Of a stretch of DNA of 30,891 nucleotides, positions 8,832-16,684 are shown piece by piece. The notes under the pieces were generated by a model, which was given only the letters and a program-made list of their open reading frames with translations, ran no database searches and was not told the DNA's origin. The position numbers and the translations under genes are program-made. How positions within the stretch are numbered: the first letter of the stretch is position 1; every line of letters starts with the position of its first letter. Source of the stretch: Planctomycetaceae bacterium (GTDB lineage Bacteria > Planctomycetota > Planctomycetia > Pirellulales > UBA1268); the NCBI GenBank assembly GCA_002862165.1, contig PKCL01000043.1:1-30891 (forward strand). The letters are read 5' to 3'.

Positions 8832-8883
8832 GCAGTTCGATGGTTCCTTGCTGCATCATATGGATGTCGAGAAGGAGCGAAAA

Positions 8884-8928
8884 ATGCTTGTAATCAAGGT
8901 TCGCTTGCATAGATGTGATAGTTTGTAG
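8884..8928 (+). CDS. Possible 14-residue leader ORF ahead of the FAD enzyme
   Basis: A short ORF MLVIKVRLHRCDSL starts at ATG 8884 and ends at TAG 8926-8928. A strong Shine-Dalgarno AAGGAG at 8872-8877 is spaced six bases from the ATG, better than those of many genes in this window. An in-frame ATG at 8860 would extend it by eight residues, but that would put the Shine-Dalgarno inside the ORF. It may be a translated leader or upstream ORF for the gene starting at 9025. It matches no family I recognise and could be chance. Confidence 0.25.
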   Translation: MLVIKVRLHRCDSL

Positions 8929-9012
8929 TTTGACCCTAGGGTTCTTTGGACTAAGAAGGAAATAGAGAATACTGTGCCAAATGTGGTGCCGTGGACGTTA
9001 CGTGTTGATGAT

Positions 9013-9018
9013 GAGGAG
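9013..9018 (+). promoter_or_regulatory. Shine-Dalgarno deciding the ATG 9025 start
   Basis: GAGGAG lies six bases before ATG 9025. The upstream in-frame GTG at 8974 has only AGGA about 13 bases away and would add 17 hydrophilic residues before the Rossmann fold. The ATG is therefore preferred. Confidence 0.6.
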
Positions 9019-9024
9019 AAAAAC

Positions 9025-10293
9025 ATGGTGGAGCGATCACCAGACGCGGTGCAAATTCCAGAACAAACCGAAGTGATAGTTATCGGTGGTGGGCCGGCGG
9101 GCACGACTGCTGCAACGATTGCAGCTCAGCAGGGACGCTGCGTCACACTTTTTGAGAGGGAGAAGTTTCCTCGGTTCCACGTGGGGGAGTCACTTATCCC
9201 AGAAACGTTCTGGACATTAAAACGTCTCGGTATGGTTGAACGCTTGCGAGGAAGCCGCTTTGTTGAAAAGCATTCTGTTCAATTCGTAAATGAAAAGGGA
9301 GTGCTTTCAGCACCTTTCTACTTTATTGATCATCGAGATGACGAAAGTTCACAAACATGGCAGGTTCGTCGAGCAGATTTCGATGAAATGATGCTTCGTA
9401 ACGCAGAGTCGAACGGGGTTAAGGTGCACGAAGGCATGCGTGTTCTTGAGGTCTTATTTGAGGGGAAGCGTGCGACGGGAGTCCGTGTAGCTGATGAGTT
9501 TGGGCGGACATCAACAATTTCTGCGAAGGTCGTGATAGATGCGAGTGGTCAAGCTGCAATGGTCACAAGTAGGCTCGGCCTTCGCGAGTGGGATCCAATT
9601 CTGAAAAAAGCAGCTTTGTGGAGTTACTGGAAAGGTGCGGCACGAGGAACTGGTCGCGACGAAGGTGCGACTCTTGTCATGCAACTCGCCGACAAGCAGG
9701 GCTGGTTATGGTACATACCGTTGAACGATGATGTTGTGAGTATTGGCGTAGTTGCTGGGTATGATTATCTTTTTCAAAATAAAGAGAAGAAAGATTTAGA
9801 AACGCTTTATGCTGCCGAAATGAAACACTGTCTTGGGCTTCATGGACGCCTTGACAATGCAACAAAAATCGAATCTGTTCGTGTTGCTAAAGAATATTCT
9901 TATCGAGCAAGAGATGTTGCAGGTGACGGCTGGGTGCTCGTTGGTGATGCTTTTGGTTTTCTCGACCCGCTCTACTCCTCAGGTATATTGTTAGCTCTGA
10001 AAAGTGGGGAACTTGCTGGTGATGCGGTAGTTGCCGCGCTCCAAGAGAATGACTTGTCCGCAGAGCGATTAGGTTCTTGGGGAAAGGATTATGTTCGGGG
10101 CATGGATCGAATGCGGCGGCTAGTTTATGAGTTTTATGACGGTTTCAATTTTGGCAAGTTCGTTAAGCGGTTTCCACATCTTCGTGGTCATGTCACAGAT
10201 CTCCTTATCGGTGATCTTTTTAATGAACGACTGGACGAAATCATTGAGCCCCTTGAAATCCTTCGAGCCGAACAAGAAGCTGCGGCACACTAG
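9025..10293 (+). CDS. FAD-dependent oxidoreductase, flavin-halogenase-like
   Basis: This 422-residue flavoprotein belongs to the FAD-dependent monooxygenase/halogenase superfamily. The dinucleotide motif GGGPAG lies at residues 21-26. FPRFHVGESLIP (about 48-59) is the block typical of halogenase and geranylgeranyl-reductase-like members. WLWYIP at 227-232 fits the WxWxIP signature of flavin-dependent halogenases. GDAFGFLDPLYSSGI near 325-340 is the second FAD-binding block. The protein is shorter than the 500-plus-residue tryptophan halogenases. The halogenating lysine cannot be placed with confidence. No biosynthetic cluster surrounds it, so a true halogenase, a reductase or a tailoring hydroxylase all remain possible. 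It converges on the DJ-1 gene with a 30-bp gap. Confidence 0.82.
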   Translation: MVERSPDAVQIPEQTEVIVIGGGPAGTTAATIAAQQGRCVTLFEREKFPRFHVGESLIPETFWTLKRLGMVERLRGSRFVEKHSVQFVNEKGVLSAPFYFIDHRDDESSQTWQVRRADFDEMMLRNAESNGVKVHEGMRVLEVLFEGKRATGVRVADEFGRTSTISAKVVIDASGQAAMVTSRLGLREWDPILKKAALWSYWKGAARGTGRDEGATLVMQLADKQGWLWYIPLNDDVVSIGVVAGYDYLFQNKEKKDLETLYAAEMKHCLGLHGRLDNATKIESVRVAKEYSYRARDVAGDGWVLVGDAFGFLDPLYSSGILLALKSGELAGDAVVAALQENDLSAERLGSWGKDYVRGMDRMRRLVYEFYDGFNFGKFVKRFPHLRGHVTDLLIGDLFNERLDEIIEPLEILRAEQEAAAH

Positions 10294-10323
10294 GTCTGTA
10301 GCACAGATTTTGGTCATTCGTTC

Positions 10324-10914
10324 TCAGGTTTTACGAGAAGCCTCAAGGAGCTTTATCCAGGCTCCAATAAACAAGCCGCTGTCGTGGTAAGTTCGGCCAC
10401 TTATGAGATTTTTATCCACGACACATGGGGCGTCGATAAAAATACCACCTGCTGATTCCAGTTCGTGACGACATTTTTCAACAGTAGCCATGCGTCGTCC
10501 TTGGACGCAGTCGGCATAGGCAGGTATTTCTACACCGTGGCAGACACTCGCCACAGGCTTGTTCTGCTCAAAAAAGTGCCGCGTGATATGAATAAGATCA
10601 GAGTTGTAGCGGATATATTCGGGCGCTCTTCCTCCGCTGAAAAAAATGCCTTGATAATCTTCCGGGCAGACGTCGGCAAAAGCAGCATCCGCCATGATTT
10701 GATACCCCTCCCATTCCTTCGTAATGGTCCATCCTGGTCGCACTTCGTGTAAGACCATCTGGTGCAATCGTTTTTCTGGAGCAATGATATATGGTCGGAA
10801 ACCAGATTCCTGGAGACGAAAGTATGGGTAAAGGGTATCAACTGTTTCTGAGGCATCACCAATAACGATGAGAACATCACCAGCTGAATTCTTGGCTTGG
10901 GGTTTAGGAAGCAT
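10324..10914 (-). CDS. DJ-1/PfpI family protein
   Basis: This 196-residue protein has the class I glutamine-amidotransferase-like fold of the DJ-1/PfpI family. The nucleophile-elbow sequence ASVCHGVEI places the reactive cysteine at residue 125, followed by the histidine typical of PfpI-like members. Other family features are the N-terminal VLIVIGDASETVDTLYPYFRL and the FFSGGRAPEYIR loop. Family members act as glyoxalases, deglycase-like enzymes, chaperones or proteases; which applies here is not evident. A TAGGAG site lies about eight bases upstream of the ATG. The gene is divergent from the first sulfatase across a 454-bp gap. Confidence 0.88.
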   Translation of the reverse strand: MLPKPQAKNSAGDVLIVIGDASETVDTLYPYFRLQESGFRPYIIAPEKRLHQMVLHEVRPGWTITKEWEGYQIMADAAFADVCPEDYQGIFFSGGRAPEYIRYNSDLIHITRHFFEQNKPVASVCHGVEIPAYADCVQGRRMATVEKCRHELESAGGIFIDAPCVVDKNLISGRTYHDSGLFIGAWIKLLEASRKT

Positions 10915-11368
10915 GGTTCATAGCTCCTATAGGATGAAATGAAGGTATTGGATTGAAAGTCCCCAGTATTTTTCTCGACGCTCTATTGAATGCAATGCGG
11001 CTGATATGATCAGTGGTTGATAAGCGGCTGTGATTGTTGTGGGAGTTAATATACTGTACCGATAGATAGCATCTTCTTGGCCAGTTTCTGGAGTGTCAAT
11101 TCTCACTTTAAATATTTGAGGTATGTCTGCGTTGTTGTAAGAGTTTCTTGCATGCGTAATAGTTGGCGATGTCGGCTACGTGTCAAGTCATTCGAGATAA
11201 GCACTTTGTTTCACGGTGCAATGCTTTGAGGAAATCTATTTGAAAAGGGAATCTGTTGAAAAATGATAGAAAGTCATAACGTGTCGTTCAAGGTATAGAA
11301 GTAGCATGTGTGACATTCCGGTCTCAGTTTTCAATTTCTTGTGAGCGGGGAAGGGGTTAAGGTTGTCT
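10915..11368. other. 454-bp intergenic region between DJ-1 and sulfatase genes
   Basis: No convincing gene or RNA was found in this divergent spacer. It must hold the DJ-1 promoter and probably the promoter of the sulfatase genes. GCGGCTG occurs twice about 30 bases apart near 11000-11040, flanking a TGATCA palindrome, but I could not identify a trustworthy -35/-10 pair. It is AT-richer than the coding DNA. Confidence 0.5.
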
Positions 11369-12790
11369 ATGAACAGCGTGTGTAGAGAAATAATGACAAA
11401 TATATTGAAGAGACGGATGTGCCATGCTCTTCTTATGGTGGCAGGGTTGTTGGTTACTGTCGGTAGAACCTATGCCGCCACGGAAAATACTCATTCGGCC
11501 CCAAACATCTTGATGATTCTGACTGATGATCAAGGATGGGGCGATGCTGCTGCATACGGTGCAAAGGACTTAAAGACTCCAGCAATAGACTCGCTCATTG
11601 CCTCCGGAATGCGGTTCGATAACTTTTATGCAAATTGTCCCGTCTGTTCACCAACTCGTGCAGCCCTTTTGTCCGGTATGGTGCCAGACAAAGTCGGAGT
11701 TCCGGGTGTCATTCGCACGCACCCTGACAATAACTGGGGGTTTCTCAACCCAGATGCAATTCTCCTACCAAAGCCGCTTAAAGCAGTTGGTTACCACACG
11801 GCCATTATTGGCAAATGGCATCTTGGGCTTGAGGCTCCATCTCGTCCAACAGACCATGGGTTTGATCATTTCCATGGATTTCTCGGCGACATGATGGACG
11901 ACTATTGGACTCATACTCGTCATGACCGGCACTACATGCGGCTGAATACTGAGGATGTCCGGCCGGAGGGACATGCGACCGATATTTTTAGTGATTGGGC
12001 AGCCGACTACATAACGTCGCGGGCTGGAAAAGTGCAACCGTGGTTTTGCTACCTTGCATTCAATGCGCCGCATACCCCAGTGCAACCCCCACGAGCATAT
12101 CTCGAAAAGGTTTTGTCGCGTGAGCCTGGCATAGATCCAACCCGGGCAAAGCTAGTTGCATTCATTGAACATCTCGATGTCGGAATTGGTCGAGTTGTAG
12201 ATTGTGTCAAGAAAACCGGACAGGCTGAAAATACACTCATTGTTTTTACATCTGACAACGGTGGCCATAAAGGAAGTCACGCACACTGTGGTCCACATCG
12301 AGGCTTCAAACAAGAAATGTATGAGGGCGGTATTGCAGTACCGTTTTGTGCAGTATGGCCTGGGCACATTGCACCAGGTTCACGGAGCGATCTTGTTGCA
12401 CTGACAAGTGATCTTTTTCCGACATTCTGCGAGGCTGCTGGTGCGAATATCAAGCACGAGATCGATGGCATGTCTATCTTGCCAACGTTGCTTGGCAAGC
12501 GGCAGTCATTCGACCGAACTCTTTTCTGGGTGCGGCGAGAAGGAGGCCAGATCTATCAAGGTCAGGACTACTATGCCGTGCGACGTGGGCCATGGAAATT
12601 GCTTCAAAACACACCTTTTGAAAACTACCAGCTATTTAATTTAAACGATGATCCGCTTGAATCGATTGACGTGAGCGATAGTCATCGGTTGATCGTAAAG
12701 GACTTAACAGAGAAACTGCGTCATCACGTGCAGGTGGCGGCGCAGGTTCCATGGCAGGAGCCAATCGCCACGGGTGACGAGCAGGAATAA
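11369..12790 (+). CDS. Secreted sulfatase (arylsulfatase family)
   Basis: This type I sulfatase hydrolyses sulfate esters, probably on glycans. The N-terminal part has a basic region, a hydrophobic stretch (ALLMVAGLLVTVG) and a likely cleavage site after TYA, so export is expected. The metal-binding block MILTDDQGWGD follows. The formylglycine motif CSPTRAALLSG starts at Cys93, a cysteine-type site needing a formylglycine-generating enzyme, none of which is in the window. IIGKWHLG and TSDNGGHKGS are the remaining catalytic blocks. The length of 473 residues is normal. An in-frame TTG at 11363 is possible, but the ATG at 11369 is preferred. A second sulfatase follows after 130 bp. Substrate cannot be read from the sequence. 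Confidence 0.93.
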   Translation: MNSVCREIMTNILKRRMCHALLMVAGLLVTVGRTYAATENTHSAPNILMILTDDQGWGDAAAYGAKDLKTPAIDSLIASGMRFDNFYANCPVCSPTRAALLSGMVPDKVGVPGVIRTHPDNNWGFLNPDAILLPKPLKAVGYHTAIIGKWHLGLEAPSRPTDHGFDHFHGFLGDMMDDYWTHTRHDRHYMRLNTEDVRPEGHATDIFSDWAADYITSRAGKVQPWFCYLAFNAPHTPVQPPRAYLEKVLSREPGIDPTRAKLVAFIEHLDVGIGRVVDCVKKTGQAENTLIVFTSDNGGHKGSHAHCGPHRGFKQEMYEGGIAVPFCAVWPGHIAPGSRSDLVALTSDLFPTFCEAAGANIKHEIDGMSILPTLLGKRQSFDRTLFWVRREGGQIYQGQDYYAVRRGPWKLLQNTPFENYQLFNLNDDPLESIDVSDSHRLIVKDLTEKLRHHVQVAAQVPWQEPIATGDEQE

Positions 12791-12838
12791 GTGATATTCT
12801 GCCGTATTAAATCACTCGTAAGGGCAACGGCGTTACGA
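12791..12838. repeat. Paired inverted repeats after the first sulfatase
   Basis: GTGAT (12791-12795) pairs with ATCAC (12811-12815). Directly next to it TCGTAA (12816-12821) pairs with TTACGA (12833-12838). No T-run follows, so these may be 3'-end protecting structures rather than a classical terminator. Confidence 0.3.
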
Positions 12839-12920
12839 CATTTTAGAATGTATCTGGTACAACTATCGGCTCATCATGTGATACTAAAAGACATGCTGTT
12901 TTTGCTTACAAGGGGGTTTT

Positions 12921-14456
12921 ATGAACAGGTTGCTTGTTTTTGTCTGTTTCTTTGTCTGCTTTTGTTGTGCGGCCGTTGAAGCGAAACAACCTCCCAATAT
13001 TGTGATGATTTTCTGTGATGATCTCACCAACCAGGCACTGAGTTGCTATGGTCATCCCCTCAAATTACTCGATACCCCAAATATTGATCGGCTCGCTCAA
13101 GAAGGCATGCTCTTTCGTCGTTGTATGGTTCCAAATTCGATTTGTGGTCCGAGTCGAGCTGCAATCCTGACCGGTAAATACGCTCATGTAAATGGTTTTT
13201 GTTGTAACGGGGATGAGTTTGACGGATCACAGCCCACATTTTCCAAAATGCTGCAAACGGCTGGCTATCAAACAGCCATGATTGGAAAGTGGCACCTTAA
13301 GAGTAACCCAACGGGTTTTGATCATTGGCATATTCTGCCTGGTCAAGGTTCATATTATAACCCGAAAATGATCAAAAATGGTGAGTCGCTTCAGCATGAA
13401 GGATACGTCACGGATATTGTTTCAGACTTATCAATCGATTGGTTGAAGGCTGTAGATCGGTCCAAGCCATTTCTTCTCATGTCACAACATAAGGCGCCTC
13501 ACCGTGAATGGTCCCCAGCCTTGCGGCATCTTGGCTGGAATGGCGACCGTGTTTTTCCAGAACCCGAAACGCTGTTTGATGACTATTCAGGTCGTGGCCG
13601 AGCTGAGCATGAACAAGATATGACGCTGGAAAAAACATTTCGTCCACTCGATGCAAAACTGGAACCACCACGGACTATTTCGGATGCGCAAAAAAAGGAT
13701 TGGGATGCGTACTATGGACCCCGTAACGACGAGTTTCGCAAACAGAATCTCACAGGGAAAGATCTCGTGAAGTGGCGTTACCAAAGGTATATGCACGACT
13801 ATCTTGGTTGCGTGAAAGCCGTTGACGAGGCGGTCGGCAAACTTCTTGATTATCTTGATTCGGCGGGTTTGAGTAAAAACACCATGGTCTTGTTTTCATC
13901 GGACCAAGGTTTTTATCTTGGTGAACATGGCTGGTTTGATAAGCGATGGATTTATGAAGAGTCGCTCACAACACCGTGTATTGTGCGATGGCCAGGCGTG
14001 ACGCAGCCGGGCACGACATCGGATGCAATTGTTTCGATACTTGACTTCCCAGAAACGTTTCTTGAGTTGGCTGGGCAATCCATTCCTTCCGACATGCATG
14101 GGAAAAGCCTTGCTCCGTTATTGGCAGGCCGACTTCCGAGCGATTGGCGAAAAAGCTTTTATTACCACTACTATGAATTTCCGGGAGGCCATAGTGTGCG
14201 AAAGCACTACGGTGTCGTCACGGACCGATACAAGCTTTTTCATTTCTATGAGCCCGATATGGATTATTGGACCTTGATTGACCGTAAGCAGGACACACAT
14301 GAAATGAAGAATGTTTATGATCGACCTGAGTATGCAAAGGCACAAAAAGAATTGCATGCAGAGCTTGATAGATTACGAAAAGAACTCAAGGTGCCGGCTG
14401 TTGATCCGCCGAGGCGTGGTAGAAAAAAGAACCAGAAGAGTAAGCAAAAGTCATAG
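12921..14456 (+). CDS. Secreted sulfatase (heparan/iduronate-sulfatase-like)
   Basis: This second type I sulfatase has 511 residues and a clear signal peptide (hydrophobic VFVCFFVCFCCAA, cleavage probably after VEA). The metal block is VMIFCDDL. The formylglycine motif is CGPSRAAILTG with Cys75. MIGKWHLK and FSSDQGFYLGEHGWFDKRW complete the active site. The latter sequence is typical of the sulfoglucosamine and iduronate sulfatase-like group common in Planctomycetes and Bacteroidetes. The C-terminus is a lysine- and arginine-rich tail (RRGRKKNQKSKQK). A good AGGGGG site lies just before the ATG. It differs from the upstream sulfatase enough to suggest a different sulfate position or sugar. 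The esterase gene follows after 50 bp, probably in one transcript. Confidence 0.93.
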   Translation: MNRLLVFVCFFVCFCCAAVEAKQPPNIVMIFCDDLTNQALSCYGHPLKLLDTPNIDRLAQEGMLFRRCMVPNSICGPSRAAILTGKYAHVNGFCCNGDEFDGSQPTFSKMLQTAGYQTAMIGKWHLKSNPTGFDHWHILPGQGSYYNPKMIKNGESLQHEGYVTDIVSDLSIDWLKAVDRSKPFLLMSQHKAPHREWSPALRHLGWNGDRVFPEPETLFDDYSGRGRAEHEQDMTLEKTFRPLDAKLEPPRTISDAQKKDWDAYYGPRNDEFRKQNLTGKDLVKWRYQRYMHDYLGCVKAVDEAVGKLLDYLDSAGLSKNTMVLFSSDQGFYLGEHGWFDKRWIYEESLTTPCIVRWPGVTQPGTTSDAIVSILDFPETFLELAGQSIPSDMHGKSLAPLLAGRLPSDWRKSFYYHYYEFPGGHSVRKHYGVVTDRYKLFHFYEPDMDYWTLIDRKQDTHEMKNVYDRPEYAKAQKELHAELDRLRKELKVPAVDPPRRGRKKNQKSKQKS

Positions 14457-14506
14457 TTTCCTCGGACGACTGATACTCATTTTGTTTTAAAAAGGTTTAA
14501 AAAAAT

Positions 14507-15394
14507 ATGCTCGCATGCAGGACTTATCTGCTGTATTTTTTTTGTATCACGGTTCTCTTCGGAGTGTCATCTCGTCTTACAGCAGAGCCACTTGTGCTCG
14601 ATCTTTGGCCAGATGGTGTTCCGCTTTCCGGGCAGAAGGCTGAGCCTTCTGAGGAAGTGCGAACAAACAAGAATGGAATTTTGCGGATTACCAATGTGAC
14701 TCGGCCACAAATGACGGTGTACCGTCCAGATGATCCAAATGGCGCGGCAGTGCTTGTTTGCCCTGGCGGCGGCTACAAGATTTTAGCCTATGAGCATGAG
14801 GGTACAGATGTTTGTGAGTTTCTCACTGAACACGGAGTGACGGCTATTCTTTTGAAGTACCGTGTGCCATCGCCACGGGAACGTGCTCTCCAAGATGCGC
14901 AACGAGCGATTGGAATGATTCATCATCACGCAGAAGAATGGGGAGTCGACTCAGGTCGCATTGGGATGCTCGGTTTTTCTGCAGGAGGGAATCTCACTGT
15001 TATGACATGCTTGCATGGAAGCGAACATACGTACCCAATGGATGAAAAATTGGATGTTGAAAATTCAATACCGAGCTTCGCGATTCCTGTTTATCCAGCC
15101 TATCTCGTTGAGCGTGGTACTGAGGGGCCGCTGCTCTCGGATATCACTGTAAAAGATACGTCACCACCACTGTGTCTCGTGCATGCTGCAGATGATCCTT
15201 GGACAGCGAGTGGCAGTTTCCTTCTTGCCGTTGAGTACAAGAAGCACGATATTCCTTGTGAGGTGCACGTGTACGCAAAGGGTGGGCATGGTTTTGGTAT
15301 GAAAAAAAAGGGCTTGCCTGTTGATGCGTGGCCTCACCGAGTCATTGAGTGGATGGATTCGATGGGTTACCTGACACGGCCTGACTCGAACTAG
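14507..15394 (+). CDS. Secreted alpha/beta-hydrolase (esterase, BD-FAE/axe-like)
   Basis: This 295-residue exported alpha/beta hydrolase has an N-terminal hydrophobic signal (about residues 7-22, cleavage probably near LTA). The oxyanion region reads LVCPGGGY. The nucleophile elbow GFSAGG gives Ser158, and the histidine lies in GGHGFGM. The acid is probably the Asp in HAADDPW. This arrangement matches secreted acetyl- or feruloyl-type carbohydrate esterases near sulfatases in planctomycete genomes, though the acyl group is unknown. It sits 50 bp behind the second sulfatase, which fits removal of acyl groups from the same glycan. Its TAG stop shares a CTAG tetramer with the stop of the convergent galM. 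Confidence 0.85.
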   Translation: MLACRTYLLYFFCITVLFGVSSRLTAEPLVLDLWPDGVPLSGQKAEPSEEVRTNKNGILRITNVTRPQMTVYRPDDPNGAAVLVCPGGGYKILAYEHEGTDVCEFLTEHGVTAILLKYRVPSPRERALQDAQRAIGMIHHHAEEWGVDSGRIGMLGFSAGGNLTVMTCLHGSEHTYPMDEKLDVENSIPSFAIPVYPAYLVERGTEGPLLSDITVKDTSPPLCLVHAADDPWTASGSFLLAVEYKKHDIPCEVHVYAKGGHGFGMKKKGLPVDAWPHRVIEWMDSMGYLTRPDSN

Positions 15395-16503
15395 TATCCT
15401 GTGGTCAATCGATGCACCATGGTGTGCTTATAGGTTTCACCAGGATTCAGACAGCCGGACGGCCATTCCCCATGCCATTCTGTTTGATTGATAGCATCCG
15501 GAAAACACTCGGTCTCAAGACAGATGGCCGCGTGCTGTTTGTAGGCGACCCCAGATTTCCCTTTGAGTGATGAGTCAAGATAATTGCCTGTGTAGACTTG
15601 AATGCCGGGTTGATCGGTAAAGATTTCAAGGCTTCTTCCACTGGTGGGATCAGTGAGCGTGACTGCCGGCCGAAGTGCCCTGTCGGGTTTCCAGTTGTTG
15701 ATCACGAGACAATGGTCAACACCTCCTCTTTCGGCCCCTTCCGGTGACGGAGTCAGGGCCACGATTACGTCTCCGAGATTAGATTGATTATCAGGTGAAA
15801 GACGAAAGTCGAAAGGAGTGCCATCAACGTCACGAATTATTCCTGTCGGTATGCCGCCTTTATCGAGAGGAAGATATCGATCAGCGTGTGCTGTAAGCGT
15901 GTGGTTCTCAATGTTATTTGTTGCCTGGCCAGCAATATTCCAATACGTATGATGCACGAGATTCACAATGGTCGGAGCATCTGTGGTCGACTCCATTTCA
16001 ACCCATAGTTCACCATCTGGAGTAAGCGTGTATGTAACTTTTGAGTAGAGCGTTCCGGGATACCCTTCATCCCCAGTCGGTGATGTGAGTTCAAGATCGA
16101 GAGCAGGTCCTTTTTCTGAAAGCCGTGGTGTTGCGTTCCAGAGTTGTTTATCGAATCCGATGACACCACCATGAAGGTGGTTTTGGCCGTTGTTTCGAGC
16201 AACCTTGTATGACTTTCCATGTATTGAAAAAAGTCCATCTGCGATTCTATTACCAACTCGGCCACATATTGCACCAAAGTAGGGATGGCCGCTGAGATAG
16301 CCGTCAAGAGATTCAAATCCGAGTACAACGTCAACTGGTTCACCCTGTTTTTGAGGAACACAAAAGCTTGTCACAATGGCCCCGTAGTTTGTGATTGTGG
16401 CTTTCCAGCCTCCGGGAGCTTCTAAGGTAAACAGGCTGACCTCTTGTCCGTCAGGAAGTTTTCCGAATCGATGAACGGTGGGTGTGGTCATTGTCTGGGC
16501 CAT
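15391..16503 (-). CDS. galM: Aldose 1-epimerase (GalM)
   Basis: This mutarotase interconverts alpha and beta anomers of aldoses. Catalytic and binding residues are visible: NHLHGG with His111, HHTYWN with His185, GVDHC with Asp263 and LETE with the general base Glu330. The 370-residue length is within the family range. The start at ATG 16503 is supported by AGGGAG eight bases upstream; a TTG at 16533 would add ten residues but has no such site. No signal peptide is obvious, so it is probably cytoplasmic, although some homologues are exported. It lies downstream of the FAH-family gene on the same strand (181-bp gap) and ends tail-to-tail with the esterase. Confidence 0.94.
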   Translation of the reverse strand: MAQTMTTPTVHRFGKLPDGQEVSLFTLEAPGGWKATITNYGAIVTSFCVPQKQGEPVDVVLGFESLDGYLSGHPYFGAICGRVGNRIADGLFSIHGKSYKVARNNGQNHLHGGVIGFDKQLWNATPRLSEKGPALDLELTSPTGDEGYPGTLYSKVTYTLTPDGELWVEMESTTDAPTIVNLVHHTYWNIAGQATNNIENHTLTAHADRYLPLDKGGIPTGIIRDVDGTPFDFRLSPDNQSNLGDVIVALTPSPEGAERGGVDHCLVINNWKPDRALRPAVTLTDPTSGRSLEIFTDQPGIQVYTGNYLDSSLKGKSGVAYKQHAAICLETECFPDAINQTEWHGEWPSGCLNPGETYKHTMVHRLTTGY

Positions 16504-16511
16504 GCGTTCAG

Positions 16512-16517
16512 CTCCCT
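16512..16517 (-). promoter_or_regulatory. Shine-Dalgarno deciding the galM start
   Basis: On the minus strand AGGGAG ends eight bases before ATG 16503 and favours it over the TTG at 16533. Confidence 0.55.
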
Positions 16518-16553
16518 GAATAGCAAATGTCAAAAAAAAGGAATGAGAAGGCT

Positions 16554-16604
16554 TTAGGAGGCCACAACAATTACGTGGTGTTCATCCATTCCCAATTGGA
16601 CCAT
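16554..16604 (-). CDS. Possible 16-residue small ORF between the FAH and galM genes
   Basis: MVQLGMDEHHVIVVAS is encoded on the minus strand and ends in TAA. Its ATG is preceded by GGGGGGAG six bases away, one of the strongest Shine-Dalgarno matches in the window. An in-frame ATG at 16625 would add seven residues, but that would place this site inside the ORF. It lies between two same-strand genes and could be a small protein or a coupling leader for galM. No family is recognised and conservation is unknown. Confidence 0.25.
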   Translation of the reverse strand: MVQLGMDEHHVIVVAS

Positions 16605-16684
16605 ATCAATCTCCCCCCAGCTCATAATCTGGGAAATCATCGGCAGTATAAACAGGTCGATTCGTTATCGGCGAGCGTGATGCT

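Noticed and set aside
8974..9024. GTG 8974 as start of the FAD enzyme.
   Set aside because: The ATG at 9025 has a far better GAGGAG site and places the Rossmann motif at the usual distance from the N-terminus.
12791..12979. A 62-codon plus-strand frame between the two sulfatases.
   Set aside because: It overlaps the signal-peptide region of the second sulfatase in another frame and has no good ribosome-binding site.
16504..16533. TTG 16533 as start of galM.
   Set aside because: ATG 16503 has AGGGAG at good spacing; the ten extra residues add no known feature.
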